Positions 7,587 through 17,113 are shown, counted from the stretch's first letter. The stretch is 50,021 nucleotides of DNA from an uncultured Peptostreptococcaceae bacterium (GCA_947072565.1 CAMTIM010000014.1:1-50021), one strand, 5' to 3'. Translations and numbers: made by a program. Notes: generated by a model not told the origin, from the sequence alone.

Positions 7587-9632
7587 CTATATATTAACTA
7601 CACCCTGTGCCTTTATTTGAATATCACTTGGTATCTCATTAAGTGATATTATAGTCACATTTGGGAATACCATCTCAACTAATTTTCTAAATGGAGCTCT
7701 TATCTTTGGTGATACTAATAATATAGCTCTATTATTATAGAAATTAATATCTTCAGTTATGCTTTGTATACTATTAAATATTTTATTAGTACTATCTGGA
7801 TCTACTGCTGGATATGTTCCATTTATAGATCTTTGTAGATTATTTCCTATTATATTTTCTAGTTCTATAGATAAAGTTGCTACCGTTATTGAATTCTTTT
7901 CATCTACTAATTCAGAACATATTCCTCTACTCATTGCCATTCTTACATATTCAGTAAGCAACTCTATATCTTTAGTATTTTTAGAGTGATCTGCTAATGT
8001 TTCAAGAATTGTAACTCTGTCCTTTATAGCAATTTTTTCTCTTAATAAATTTTGGAATACTTTTTGAACTTCTCCTAATGTCATTAAATCAGGTATTAAT
8101 TCCTCTACAACTGCACTATATCTTTCTTTAGTTGCATCTATTATAGCCTTAACTTCTTGTCTTCCAACAAGTTCATGTGATTTTGATTTTATTATTTCAA
8201 GTAAATGAGTTACTAAAATTGTAGTAGGATCTACTACTGTAAATCCATGTAATTCAGCTTCTTCTACCTTATCTTTATTTATCCAAAGTGCATCAAGTCC
8301 AAAAGTAGGCTCTTTTGTTTTTATTCCCTCTATATCTACACTCATTCCCATAGGGTTCATACAAAGTAGCATAGTTGGCATAAGGTCATAAGTTACTACT
8401 GTTGTACCTTTTATCTTTATACTATATTGATTAGGATTTAATTGTAAATTATCTCTTATCCTTATTGGTTGAACAATAATTCCCATGTCTATTGCACACT
8501 GTCTTCTAACAGAAACTATTCGTTGTAATAAATCTCCTCCGCTACTTTCATCAGCTAAAGGAATAAGTCCATATCCTATTTCAACTTCTATCGGCTCTAC
8601 ATTTATAAGATTTGAAACATCCTCAGCCGTATCTATATTAGCCGGTGATTCGTCTTCTTGCCTTTGATTTATTTCTTCTAATTGTTCCTTAGTATCTTTC
8701 TCACCTTTGTTTAACATGTAACCTATAATGATAGCTGCTACCCCAAGAGTGAAAAATGATAATTTAGGTAATCCTGGTATAAAACCTAATATTATTAAAA
8801 CTGTACCAGTCATAGCTATAGCCTTTGGAATAGATACTAATTGCTTCCCTAGTAAATTACCAAAACTTTCGTCGCCATCTGCTTTTGTTACTAATATACC
8901 TGCTGAAGTAGATATTAATAGTGCTGGTATTTGACTTACTAAACCATCTCCTATTGTAAGACTTATATAAGTTTGTACTGACTCTTGAAAACTCATATCA
9001 AGCATTACTATACCTATTATGATTCCTCCAAGTACATTTATAGTTGTTACGATTATTCCTGCTATAGCATCACCTTTAACAAATTTAGATGCTCCATCCA
9101 TAGCACCATAAAAATCTGTTTCTTGTTGAAGATCTCTTCTTCTCTTTCTAGCAGTTTTTTCATCTATCACACCTGCATTTAAATCTGCATCTATACTCAT
9201 TTGTTTACCTGGCATTGCATCTAATGTAAATCTTGCCGATACTTCAGATACCCTACTAGAACCATTTGTTATAACAACAAATTGAACTATGATTATAATT
9301 AAAAATATAATTACACCTACTACATAATTTCCTCCAACAACAAAGTTACCAAAGGACTGTATTATCTCTCCTGCATATCCTTGACCTAATATAAGTCTTG
9401 TTGATGATATATTCAAACCTAGTCTAAATAAAGTAGTTACAAGTAGTATGGTTGGAAATATAGTTAATTCTAATATGTTAGTAGATAAAAGAGTTAGTAG
9501 TAATATGAGTACTGAAAAAGCTATATTAATAGCCAACATTATATCTAATAAAAATGGAGGTAGTGGGATTATTATCATTAATACTATTCCAATAATCCCA
9601 AATCCAACGAATACGTCAAACTTTTTCTTCAA
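7587..9632 (-). CDS. flhA: Flagellar export gate protein FlhA
   Basis: The 681-residue FHIPEP family member forms the nonameric export gate ring. The first 310 or so residues hold about eight membrane helices, with the cytoplasmic loop containing MPGKQMSIDADLNAG and the conserved GDGLVSQIPALLISTSAGI. The rest is the soluble ring domain that docks chaperone-substrate complexes such as FliS-FliC. The start is a TTG eight bases after a GGAG site, with no better ATG nearby. It follows the fliR-flhB fusion with 27 bases between them. Confidence 0.96.
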   Translation of the reverse strand: MKKKFDVFVGFGIIGIVLMIIIPLPPFLLDIMLAINIAFSVLILLLTLLSTNILELTIFPTILLVTTLFRLGLNISSTRLILGQGYAGEIIQSFGNFVVGGNYVVGVIIFLIIIIVQFVVITNGSSRVSEVSARFTLDAMPGKQMSIDADLNAGVIDEKTARKRRRDLQQETDFYGAMDGASKFVKGDAIAGIIVTTINVLGGIIIGIVMLDMSFQESVQTYISLTIGDGLVSQIPALLISTSAGILVTKADGDESFGNLLGKQLVSIPKAIAMTGTVLIILGFIPGLPKLSFFTLGVAAIIIGYMLNKGEKDTKEQLEEINQRQEDESPANIDTAEDVSNLINVEPIEVEIGYGLIPLADESSGGDLLQRIVSVRRQCAIDMGIIVQPIRIRDNLQLNPNQYSIKIKGTTVVTYDLMPTMLLCMNPMGMSVDIEGIKTKEPTFGLDALWINKDKVEEAELHGFTVVDPTTILVTHLLEIIKSKSHELVGRQEVKAIIDATKERYSAVVEELIPDLMTLGEVQKVFQNLLREKIAIKDRVTILETLADHSKNTKDIELLTEYVRMAMSRGICSELVDEKNSITVATLSIELENIIGNNLQRSINGTYPAVDPDSTNKIFNSIQSITEDINFYNNRAILLVSPKIRAPFRKLVEMVFPNVTIISLNEIPSDIQIKAQGVVNI

Positions 9633-9659
9633 ATTAATTTCTCCTTCTAAAAGCTCTTT

Positions 9660-11480
9660 TTACAACTTTTTATATCTATTATTTATTTTATAAACAGCTA
9701 CTAACACTTCAGCCACTGCTTGATACATTTCTTGTGGAATTTCTTGATCTATTTCTACTTCTTTGTATATAAGCCTTGCTAATGGCTTATTTTCTATAAT
9801 TGGTATATCATGTTCTTTTGCTATTTCCCTTATTTTGAAAGCTAACACATCTGCACCCTTTGCAACTATTTTAGGAGTTGTATCCTTACCTTTTTCATAT
9901 TTTATAGCAATAGATATATGAGTTGGATTAGTTACAATAACTGTAGATGAAGGTACTGCTTGCATCATCCTTTGAGACGACATTTCTCTTTGTTTTTGTT
10001 TTATTTTTCCTTTTATGTGAGGGTCACCCTCCATTTGCTTATATTCTTCTTTAACTTCTTGTTTTGTCATCTTTAAGTCTTTATTGTGCGTATATTTTTG
10101 ATATACAAAGTCAATAACAGAAATAACAACTACTGCTATACATATCTTTCCTAATAAGCTTTTTATAAGATCTATTACGGTATATATAAGGTATGGAAAA
10201 TAAATATCGCCTATCTTAATTATGCCTTCAAAGTTTTTTTTGATAAATGAATATCCTATTATAGAAAGTACGCTTATTATTGCTAAACTTTTTAATAAAT
10301 TTCCTAAAGCTTTTAAAGAAAACATATTCTTAAACCCGCTTATTGGATTCATCTTTGACATTTGTGGTTTCAAACCATCACCTGTAAGTAATATTCCTGA
10401 TTGCATAAGATTACCTATAATCCCAAACAGTATTATTACGCCTCCTATAGGCAAAAATATTTTCATAAATGATATCATCAATTTTATAATTAACATTTGT
10501 AATGTATTAATATCTATACCTGTCTTAAAATCACTACTCAAAAATGCTATTAAAGAGTTCTTAATTTCTAGGATTATATAATCTGACATTGTATAAAGTA
10601 TTAATAAAATTCCAAGTAATGTTAATGCAGTCGTTACCTCTTTACTCTTTGCTATATTACCTTTTTTTCTAGCATCTCTTTTTTTCTTCCCTGTAGGTTG
10701 TTCTGTTTTATCGCCTGTAGATAGCATCATACCTAATGGACCTAACATGCTACTACTCATACTCAAGGTTCCATCTAATATATCAGGTATATTATTAATC
10801 AAGTTATGTACTTCATTTAATACAAATGGAAGTGCTATTATAAAAAATGCTATACCTACTAAAACTTTTAGTGGCATTCCAATAATCATTACATTTAATT
10901 GAGGAACACTTCTTGATATAAGACCTATTACTAAATCAGTTATGATAAGTGCAAGTACTATAGGTACAGCTATTTTAAATCCTATTACAAAACACTCTAC
11001 AAAAACATTTATTATATATGTAAAATTATTACTAATAATTGATTCTCCAATTGGAATCAATTTGAAGCTTTGTTGTATTCCTTCAATTAATTTGTGATGA
11101 CCGTTCATACTAAAAAATATTATCATACCCATCCAGTAAATTAGATTTTGTATAAGAGTATTTTGTTCCTTAGTAGTCGGGTCATATATATTTATCATAG
11201 ACAAACCTAGTTGTTGGTCAATAAGAGCTCCTGCTATTTTTAGACTATTAAAACATAAACTAGTTATATATCCTAAAACTAGGCCTGTCGTAACTTCCAT
11301 TATTGTATAATTAACTAAATCTAATGTGGTGACTATATTTACATCTATATTTATAGTAAAAGTTATTATTACAGACATAAATAATGAAAAAGCAACTTTA
11401 AACATCTTAGGTGTACCCGTTGGAAATATAACATTTATACATCCAAAAAATGTTATTAATCTAATAAATACAAATATCAT
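9660..11480 (-). CDS. fliR-flhB: Fused export gate protein FliR-FlhB
   Basis: One continuous reading frame of 606 residues joins two export-gate proteins. Residues 1-250 are FliR, with about six membrane helices. From about residue 256 the FlhB part begins (DKTEQPTGKKKRDARKKGN), followed by four membrane helices and the cytoplasmic domain with the self-cleavage motif NPTH (VIVTNPTHISIAIKY). Such fusions are known in Clostridium. FlhB cleavage at N-PTH switches export from rod/hook to filament proteins. There is no internal stop at the junction. Confidence 0.95.
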   Translation of the reverse strand: MIFVFIRLITFFGCINVIFPTGTPKMFKVAFSLFMSVIITFTINIDVNIVTTLDLVNYTIMEVTTGLVLGYITSLCFNSLKIAGALIDQQLGLSMINIYDPTTKEQNTLIQNLIYWMGMIIFFSMNGHHKLIEGIQQSFKLIPIGESIISNNFTYIINVFVECFVIGFKIAVPIVLALIITDLVIGLISRSVPQLNVMIIGMPLKVLVGIAFFIIALPFVLNEVHNLINNIPDILDGTLSMSSSMLGPLGMMLSTGDKTEQPTGKKKRDARKKGNIAKSKEVTTALTLLGILLILYTMSDYIILEIKNSLIAFLSSDFKTGIDINTLQMLIIKLMISFMKIFLPIGGVIILFGIIGNLMQSGILLTGDGLKPQMSKMNPISGFKNMFSLKALGNLLKSLAIISVLSIIGYSFIKKNFEGIIKIGDIYFPYLIYTVIDLIKSLLGKICIAVVVISVIDFVYQKYTHNKDLKMTKQEVKEEYKQMEGDPHIKGKIKQKQREMSSQRMMQAVPSSTVIVTNPTHISIAIKYEKGKDTTPKIVAKGADVLAFKIREIAKEHDIPIIENKPLARLIYKEVEIDQEIPQEMYQAVAEVLVAVYKINNRYKKL

Positions 11481-11482
11481 AC

Positions 11483-11752
11483 TTATCCTTTTATAACAGC
11501 TATCATATTCATAATCTTAGTTGTAAATTTAACTATTTCATTTAGCATCCAGCTTCCACCTACTACTAGAGTTATCGCTATTATTATCAACTTCGGTACA
11601 AAAGTTAATGTTTGTTCTTGTATCTGTGTTGTTGCTTGAAATATACTTACTAACAATCCCACCACCAAAGATAAAATAAGTATAGGTCCTCCTACTAACA
11701 TCCCTGTAAATAATGCTTCTTTTACTACGCTCATCACCATATTTTCAGTCAT
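11483..11752 (-). CDS. fliQ: Flagellar export protein FliQ
   Basis: An 89-residue protein with two membrane helices (about 15-37 and 52-75). The conserved loop segment QATTQIQEQTLTFVPKL between them is diagnostic for FliQ/SctS. It joins FliP and FliR in the export channel. Its stop codon lies two bases before the start of fliR-flhB. Confidence 0.94.
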   Translation of the reverse strand: MTENMVMSVVKEALFTGMLVGGPILILSLVVGLLVSIFQATTQIQEQTLTFVPKLIIIAITLVVGGSWMLNEIVKFTTKIMNMIAVIKG

Positions 11753-11767
11753 AATATGTTCTCCTCA

Positions 11768-12433
11768 TTATTTAAAACTTAAAAGTAAAGATTTAATTAA
11801 TAAATTCCATCCATCTACCATTATAAAAAGTAAAAGTTTAAAAGGTAGAGAAATCATAACTGGAGAAAGCATGAACATACCCATAGACATAAGGGTACTT
11901 GCTACTACTAAGTCTATCAATAAAAATGGTAAATATATTAAAAATCCTATTTGAAAAGCTGTCTTCAACTCACTAATAGCAAACGCCGGAACTAAAATAT
12001 ATAAAGGCGTATTTTCTTTTGTTAATTCTTTTTTATCTATATTAGAGTTTTCTACAAATAGGTTTATATCTTCTTCTCTAGTTTGCTTTAATAAAAATTT
12101 CTTTATTGGTATTTGGCCTTCTTTTATTGCTTCTTCAAATTTAATTTCTTTATCTACATAAGGTTTTATTGCATGTTCATTTATATCATTTATGGTTGGC
12201 GCCATTATAAATAAAGTTAATGCCATTGCCACCCCAATCAATATCTGGTTTGGTATGGATTGTTGTGCTCCTAATGCTGATTTTATAAATGAAAATGTAA
12301 TAATTATTCTTACAAAGCTTGTCATCATAAAGATGGCAGTAGGTAAAAGCATTAAAAAAGTTAACATTATAAAAGTTTTTATTAAAGGAGTAAGTTCTTT
12401 ATTATTTGATATAAAATTAGTTACTGTCTCCAT
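11768..12433 (-). CDS. fliP: Flagellar export protein FliP
   Basis: A 221-residue FliP/SctR with four membrane helices. The first reads FLMLLPTAIFMMTSFVRIII, with the family segment ALGAQQSIPNQILIG right after it, and the C-terminal pair includes LMSMGMFMLSPVMISLPFKL. The first hydrophobic segment acts as a signal sequence in homologues. The chosen ATG at 12433 lies seven bases after GGGAG; the ATG at 12439 is too close. The gene overlaps the end of fliO by 17 bases. Confidence 0.94.
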   Translation of the reverse strand: METVTNFISNNKELTPLIKTFIMLTFLMLLPTAIFMMTSFVRIIITFSFIKSALGAQQSIPNQILIGVAMALTLFIMAPTINDINEHAIKPYVDKEIKFEEAIKEGQIPIKKFLLKQTREEDINLFVENSNIDKKELTKENTPLYILVPAFAISELKTAFQIGFLIYLPFLLIDLVVASTLMSMGMFMLSPVMISLPFKLLLFIMVDGWNLLIKSLLLSFK

Positions 12434-12884
12434 GTTCATTCTCCCTAAATATAATTTTTTTTAATTGCAACTTATTTAATTCTACCTTTTTTAATTGTAA
12501 TTTTTTTAATTCTAATTTTTTTAATTGTAGTTCACTTAATTCTAATTTTTTTAATCCTAATTCATTTTTGCTAAATTTTATTACTTTTCTTTTTCTATTT
12601 TCTTTTTTATTGTTTTCTATTTCTAATATTTCATATTTATTTAATTCTTTTATCTTTTCTATTTTAGAAGGTGATGAAACTAAAACACAACCTTCATCAC
12701 CTATCTTTAAAACAAATACTTCTGTATCCTTGTTTAAATTTGTTCTTTCTATTATTTGAGTGTATTTATTCATAGTCATATTTGATAAATTCATTTTGCT
12801 AAATTTTATAGATACAACTATTAGAACTATAATAAAAGGTACAAACACTATTAAATTGATTATATACTGCAATATGTTATCCAT
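12417..12884 (-). CDS. fliO: FliO-like export protein with repetitive tail
   Basis: A small protein of 155 residues with one N-terminal membrane helix (about 9-27) and a short cytoplasmic beta-rich domain (about 40-90, with VFVLKIGDEGCVLVSS), matching FliO/FliZ in position and layout. FliO assists FliP assembly. Residues 111-145 form a tail of five-residue repeats of the type LKKLE/LKKLQ, about seven copies, encoded by a 15-base tandem repeat. That tail is not part of normal FliO. It has no strong ribosome binding site and starts eight bases after motB, suggesting coupled translation. fliL, often found between motB and fliO, is absent. Confidence 0.8.
   Translation of the reverse strand: MDNILQYIINLIVFVPFIIVLIVVSIKFSKMNLSNMTMNKYTQIIERTNLNKDTEVFVLKIGDEGCVLVSSPSKIEKIKELNKYEILEIENNKKENRKRKVIKFSKNELGLKKLELSELQLKKLELKKLQLKKVELNKLQLKKIIFRENEHGDSN
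12450..12554 (-). repeat. 15-bp tandem repeat in fliO
   Basis: About seven imperfect 15-base units encode LxxLx pentapeptides (LKKLE, LSELQ, LKKLE, LKKLQ, LKKVE, LNKLQ, LKKII). The pattern resembles pentapeptide-repeat proteins or an amphipathic helix. The fliP start lies just beyond the array. Confidence 0.85.
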
Positions 12885-12892
12885 TATATTTC

Positions 12893-13594
12893 TTATTTTT
12901 TCTCCTTTTGTTCTACCACTAAGATATCTACTCTTCTGTTGGTAGCTCTATTTTCAGGTGTTGAATTATCTACTAATGGTTTATATTCACCATACCCTTT
13001 AACTGCAAATCTAGTTGGTTTAAGGCTTTGATTTTCAACAAAATATCTTACAACACTTACTGCCCTTGCTGTTGATAGTTCCCAGTTAGATTGAAATACC
13101 TCATTATTCATTGGTATATTATCGGTATTCCCTTCAACTAATACATCATTATCAGTATCATTTACAATAGTAGCTATAGTTTCTAAAACTTCTTTACTAT
13201 TGTCCTTTAAATCAGCCCTTCCAGGGTCAAATAGTATACTTTCATCTAATTGAAGTACTATTCCTCTATCTTCTTCTCTAATTTTTATTACATCACTTAG
13301 TCCATTGCCTTTTATTATATTATCTAGTTTTTGTGATAAATCTTCATACGCAGTATTTGCTGTTTCAAATTTCAAGTCTGTAATATCTTTAACTTCTTCA
13401 ATATTTGTATTTCCTGTTAATGAATGTTTAAGAGATTCTGATAACTCTTTTAGTTTTTGACTATCTACAGCCGATATTGAATAAAGCAATATGAAAAATG
13501 TAAGAAGTAAAGTTATGGTATCTGCATAAGTATCCATCCAAGCATTTGTATTTACATCGTCCTCAGTATTTTTTTTTTTCTTTCTACGCTGCAT
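12893..13594 (-). CDS. motB: Flagellar stator protein MotB
   Basis: A 233-residue stator subunit. The basic N-terminus is followed by the single membrane helix with the proton/ion-binding Asp (WMDTYADTITLLLTFFILLY) and then a C-terminal OmpA-like peptidoglycan-binding domain (VEGNTDNIPMN, NWELSTARA, NRRVDI). The ATG at 13594 overlaps the end of motA by 11 bases; upstream in-frame ATGs lie inside motA and add no family sequence. An A11 run sits at codons 4-8 of the minus strand reading (13569-13579), where slippage would frameshift the protein. Confidence 0.94.
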   Translation of the reverse strand: MQRRKKKKNTEDDVNTNAWMDTYADTITLLLTFFILLYSISAVDSQKLKELSESLKHSLTGNTNIEEVKDITDLKFETANTAYEDLSQKLDNIIKGNGLSDVIKIREEDRGIVLQLDESILFDPGRADLKDNSKEVLETIATIVNDTDNDVLVEGNTDNIPMNNEVFQSNWELSTARAVSVVRYFVENQSLKPTRFAVKGYGEYKPLVDNSTPENRATNRRVDILVVEQKEKK

Positions 13595-14399
13595 CTCTAT
13601 CCACGTCCTTATCAACAACATCTCTATCATAATACTTAAGTCTCTCTTTTGTACTTAAGAAACTTACTAGTTTTTCTTCTATTATTCTTGAACTCTCTCC
13701 ATTTTGTATACTAAGAATTCCACATAGCATCATTTCTTTGAATCCAATTTCTTTTTCACCTTTATCTTGCACATTGAAACCTATCGGAATTAAAACTGCA
13801 TTTGACAATAGTGCTCCATAAAAAGTAGTTATAAGTGCCTTTGACATTCCAGATGCTATAACTTCAGGCGATCCCATATCAGCTAACATTTGTATAAGAC
13901 CTATCAAGGTTCCTACCATACCAAATGCTGGGGCATATGAACCCCATACCTTAAATATTTTTGAACCTTTATTGTAACTTCCTTGTACTTCTGATATTTC
14001 TGTTTCTAATATTTCACTTATATCTTCTACATCCACTCCATCTACAATTAGTTCTAATCCTTTTCGTAAGAAATCATCTTCTATTTCAGATATCTCCTCT
14101 TCTATAGCTAAAACACCGTCTTTTCTTACTTTCCTTGATATTTGTTTAAATTGGTCTACTAAATCCATCTTGTAAATATTATTAGAAGTAAAACTCATTT
14201 TAACTACTTTAGGTATACTTTTGATATCTTGAATTGAAAAAGTTATAAGTACTGCTGCAAAAGATCCTCCTACAGTTATTGCTATCGATGGAATATCAAT
14301 AAATGCAGAAACTCCGGTTCCTCCTTGCGATATCCCAAATAAGATTAACCCTATTGCTAAAATTAATCCTATAGGCGTTAATATATCCTGCTTTTTCAT
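13584..14399 (-). CDS. motA: Flagellar stator protein MotA
   Basis: A 271-residue MotA with four membrane helices: two near the N-terminus (about 7-25 and 32-52), a long cytoplasmic loop, then two at about 150-172 and 182-204. The conserved APAFGMVGTLIGLIQML and GMSKALITTFYGALLSN segments are present. With MotB it forms the ion-driven stator; whether H+ or Na+ is used cannot be read with confidence. It starts 15 bases after flgE stops, with a GGGGG site. Confidence 0.95.
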   Translation of the reverse strand: MKKQDILTPIGLILAIGLILFGISQGGTGVSAFIDIPSIAITVGGSFAAVLITFSIQDIKSIPKVVKMSFTSNNIYKMDLVDQFKQISRKVRKDGVLAIEEEISEIEDDFLRKGLELIVDGVDVEDISEILETEISEVQGSYNKGSKIFKVWGSYAPAFGMVGTLIGLIQMLADMGSPEVIASGMSKALITTFYGALLSNAVLIPIGFNVQDKGEKEIGFKEMMLCGILSIQNGESSRIIEEKLVSFLSTKERLKYYDRDVVDKDVDRDAA

Positions 14400-14414
14400 A
14401 TTTTCCCCCTCTTA

Positions 14415-15284
14415 CTATCTCTTAAGATTTATTATCTCCTGTAACAATTCATCACTAGTTGTTATTACCTTACTTGATGCTTGGAATGCTCTAGTTGTAA
14501 CTATCATCTCTGTAAATTCTTCTGATAGATCAACATTTGACATTTCTATAGCACCTTGATTAATTTTTCCCATAACTTTAGTTTTTATAGGATCTCCTGA
14601 GTTAGCAGATGCCTTATAAAGATTTCCACCAAGTGCTTCTAATCCTTCTGGATTTTTAAATACAGCTATATTTAAAGTTTGTTGAGTTCCTGTCACTATT
14701 GCTCCTTTATCGTCTAATACAGGCATCTTAGTACCGTCTTCTAAAAGATATGATATCTTACCTTCTTTTGATATATTAAAAGATAATACTCTTTTTGAAC
14801 CTGCTGTCCCAACATCAACCGGTTTTCCATCTTTGTCTACTGCCTTAGGTATTTTTATAGGGTTATTATCTTCTCCTACAACATAATATCCTTCTGCTGT
14901 TACTAAATTTCCTTCTGCATCTAAATTAAATGAACCATCTCTTGTATATGCATAGTTATTTTCTGATAGCTTAACTTTAAAAAAACCATCTCCATCTATT
15001 GCTAAATCCGTTGGTCTTCCTGTTGGTTGTACGGCACCTTGTACCATATTTTTAAATATACCACTAACCTTACTACCTATACCAACTTGTCCTGGGTTAA
15101 CTCCACCTATTCCACCACCTGGTGCACTTGCATATATAGTATTTTGGTATAGTGCATCCGAAAATCTTGTAGCTGTCTTTTTATAAGCCGTTGTTCCAAC
15201 GTTAGCAACATTGTTACCTACAACGTCCATCTTAACTTGGTTTGCTTTCATACCACTTATTCCTGCATACATCGATCTTAACAT
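14415..15284 (-). CDS. flgE: Flagellar hook protein FlgE
   Basis: A 289-residue hook protein with the family N-terminus (MYAGISGMKANQVKMDVVGN, NVANVGTTAYKK), the central DLAIDGDGFFKVK, and a C-terminal helix (EFTEMIVTTRAFQASSK). It is short for FlgE because the variable outer domain is reduced. It follows the hook-cap gene flgD, the usual arrangement. flbD, often between flgE and motA, is not present in the 15-base gap. Confidence 0.93.
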   Translation of the reverse strand: MLRSMYAGISGMKANQVKMDVVGNNVANVGTTAYKKTATRFSDALYQNTIYASAPGGGIGGVNPGQVGIGSKVSGIFKNMVQGAVQPTGRPTDLAIDGDGFFKVKLSENNYAYTRDGSFNLDAEGNLVTAEGYYVVGEDNNPIKIPKAVDKDGKPVDVGTAGSKRVLSFNISKEGKISYLLEDGTKMPVLDDKGAIVTGTQQTLNIAVFKNPEGLEALGGNLYKASANSGDPIKTKVMGKINQGAIEMSNVDLSEEFTEMIVTTRAFQASSKVITTSDELLQEIINLKR

Positions 15285-15298
15285 AAATTTTATCTCCC

Positions 15299-15847
15299 CT
15301 ATTTTTCTGTATTTGTATTATTATCGTTTACTTTTATAAGTGCTGCATATTGAATAGATTTTAGCTCTTTTGTTTCATCTATTCTAACGTCCATATATAC
15401 AATTCCATCTTTCATATGCACACCTTCAACTACGCCTGTTAATGTTTTTTTATCTGAATCTTTACCAGTGCTACCTTCGCTAGATTCTCCATCTGGTTTT
15501 TCAACCGGAGCATATGCCTCAACTTTTTTACCTATTAAAGATGTTGCTGTACTCATGACTGAGTTTACAAATAATCCATTTGTCATTCCCATTAAGTACT
15601 CCATTCCATCATTAAGGTTCATCATCTGCTCTAAACTATTAAATTGAGCTAATTGAGTTACATACTGAGTTGGATCTTGTGGGTTAAATGGGTCTTGGTT
15701 ACTCATTTGAGCAACTAACATTTTTAAAAATAAATCTTTATCAGTTTCTTTACCCGGCATAATTATTGGAGTTCCATTTTCAGTTTTATCATTGGCTCTA
15801 GTACTTTGAGCCTTAACTTCATTACTAACAGTCTTCAAATTATTCAT
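15299..15847 (-). CDS. flgD: Hook cap protein FlgD
   Basis: A 182-residue scaffold for hook assembly. The N-terminal conserved part reads KDLFLKMLVAQMSNQDPFNP followed by YVTQLAQFNSLEQM, the FlgD signature. The C-terminal part is short and includes an acidic, Ser/Gly-rich linker (about 125-140). It lies 10 bases after fliK and 14 before flgE. Confidence 0.93.
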   Translation of the reverse strand: MNNLKTVSNEVKAQSTRANDKTENGTPIIMPGKETDKDLFLKMLVAQMSNQDPFNPQDPTQYVTQLAQFNSLEQMMNLNDGMEYLMGMTNGLFVNSVMSTATSLIGKKVEAYAPVEKPDGESSEGSTGKDSDKKTLTGVVEGVHMKDGIVYMDVRIDETKELKSIQYAALIKVNDNNTNTEK

Positions 15848-15857
15848 TTTTGCCCCT

Positions 15858-17099
15858 CTAAATTAATATATTTATATTTTCATCTAGTCTATCTTTTTCT
15901 TTTATTTCTTCTAAATTTTCAATTCCTATATTTCCGTATTTACTTCTTTTCTTCTTATTTTCTTTATTTTTTTTATCAAATTCTTGATTTAAGTTATCAG
16001 AAAAAAGCTTTTGGTTATCTGTCTTTACTTCAACTGATACTTCTTTAATTTTTATATTCATATCACCTAGATGCTTAGTTATATCACCTATATTTTTATT
16101 GACCATATCAAATGAATCTTCTTTGCTTAATGTTATCACTACTTTAGTTTCTTCATTATTTTTTATAAGTTTTATAGTCATATCTCCTAATTCTCTTGGA
16201 CTGATCTTTATTTTTATTTCTTCAATCCCATTTAATTTCAGATATTTTATAGTCTTTACAACATCCTCACCTATAAATTCTTGCCTTACATTACTTATAG
16301 GAACTTCCTTTGAAGTACTTTGTTGTGAAATTTGTAAATTACCTACATTTAAGTTATTATTTGAAAACATAAATTTATTTTCATCATTCCCATCTAATAT
16401 ACTTTCTAATGTACTTAGATCTTTATCTTTTTTATCTAAACTTGATGAGTTATTTTCTACTATATTAGCTTTATTAGATAAGCTACTAACTTCTAACTGC
16501 TTATATCCAAACAATTTGTTTACTTCATTACTTATCTTAGTTTCTAAGTTTTCAATCTTATTTTCTCCATCTTTTATAATTGAGTTAGGATTACCTTTTA
16601 CGTCTAAATCCGAAGATTTTTTCATTATATTTTTCTGATTTAAGATTTCTTTTAATTTTATAAGTTCTGACATATCTATTTGTTTTGTTTGTATACCTTC
16701 TTTTATAAAGTCATAAAGCTCATTATTTTCTAATTTAATATTACCCTTTATATCTGTATTCGGTTCAATGGTTTCTGTTTTAACACTATTGTTATTTAAA
16801 ATTTGTTTATAACTTTCATTTTCTTTTAACACTTCGCCTATTTGACTTAATAAGCCTAGTTCAGGCTCTACATTTTCACCTTGTAATTCTAAAGATTTAT
16901 TTTCTTCATCAGGTTGTCTAAATTCTATAATATTAATATTATTTAATATATTTTGAAGTAGTTCAAAATTATTATCTTCTTCTGCAACCCCTATGTTCTC
17001 AAAAACGTCATCAAATTCACCTTTATTTGACGTACTATCTTTAATATTGTTATTTCCTAGGAAATTATTGATAGATTGTGTTGAAATATTTAAGTTCAT
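15858..17099 (-). CDS. fliK: Hook-length control protein FliK
   Basis: A 413-residue, low-complexity protein rich in Asn, Lys, Glu and Ser, as is normal for FliK. Only the C-terminal domain (about 285-365) is conserved, including LNGIEEIKIKISPRELGDMT followed by IKLIKNNEETKVVITL, the FliK/Flg_hook pattern. It measures hook length and triggers the FlhB specificity switch. Position between fliJ and flgD supports the call. Confidence 0.9.
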   Translation of the reverse strand: MNLNISTQSINNFLGNNNIKDSTSNKGEFDDVFENIGVAEEDNNFELLQNILNNINIIEFRQPDEENKSLELQGENVEPELGLLSQIGEVLKENESYKQILNNNSVKTETIEPNTDIKGNIKLENNELYDFIKEGIQTKQIDMSELIKLKEILNQKNIMKKSSDLDVKGNPNSIIKDGENKIENLETKISNEVNKLFGYKQLEVSSLSNKANIVENNSSSLDKKDKDLSTLESILDGNDENKFMFSNNNLNVGNLQISQQSTSKEVPISNVRQEFIGEDVVKTIKYLKLNGIEEIKIKISPRELGDMTIKLIKNNEETKVVITLSKEDSFDMVNKNIGDITKHLGDMNIKIKEVSVEVKTDNQKLFSDNLNQEFDKKNKENKKKRSKYGNIGIENLEEIKEKDRLDENINILI

Positions 17100-17113
17100 A
17101 TTTACTCACCCTT

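Noticed and set aside
8580-8600. GCCGATAG on the minus strand in flhA, sigma-28-like -10
   Set aside because: No TAAA at 15 bases; the sequence is explained by the FlhA codons.
9660-11480. FliR-FlhB fusion as an assembly error
   Set aside because: Fused FliR-FlhB is known in Clostridium; the frame is continuous and both halves are complete.
12417-12600. T-rich tandem repeat considered as a CRISPR-like or noncoding array
   Set aside because: Period 15 without spacers, kept in frame; it encodes the FliO pentapeptide tail.
13460-13485. GCCGATAT on the plus strand inside motB
   Set aside because: It points against all neighbouring genes and no plus-strand gene follows.
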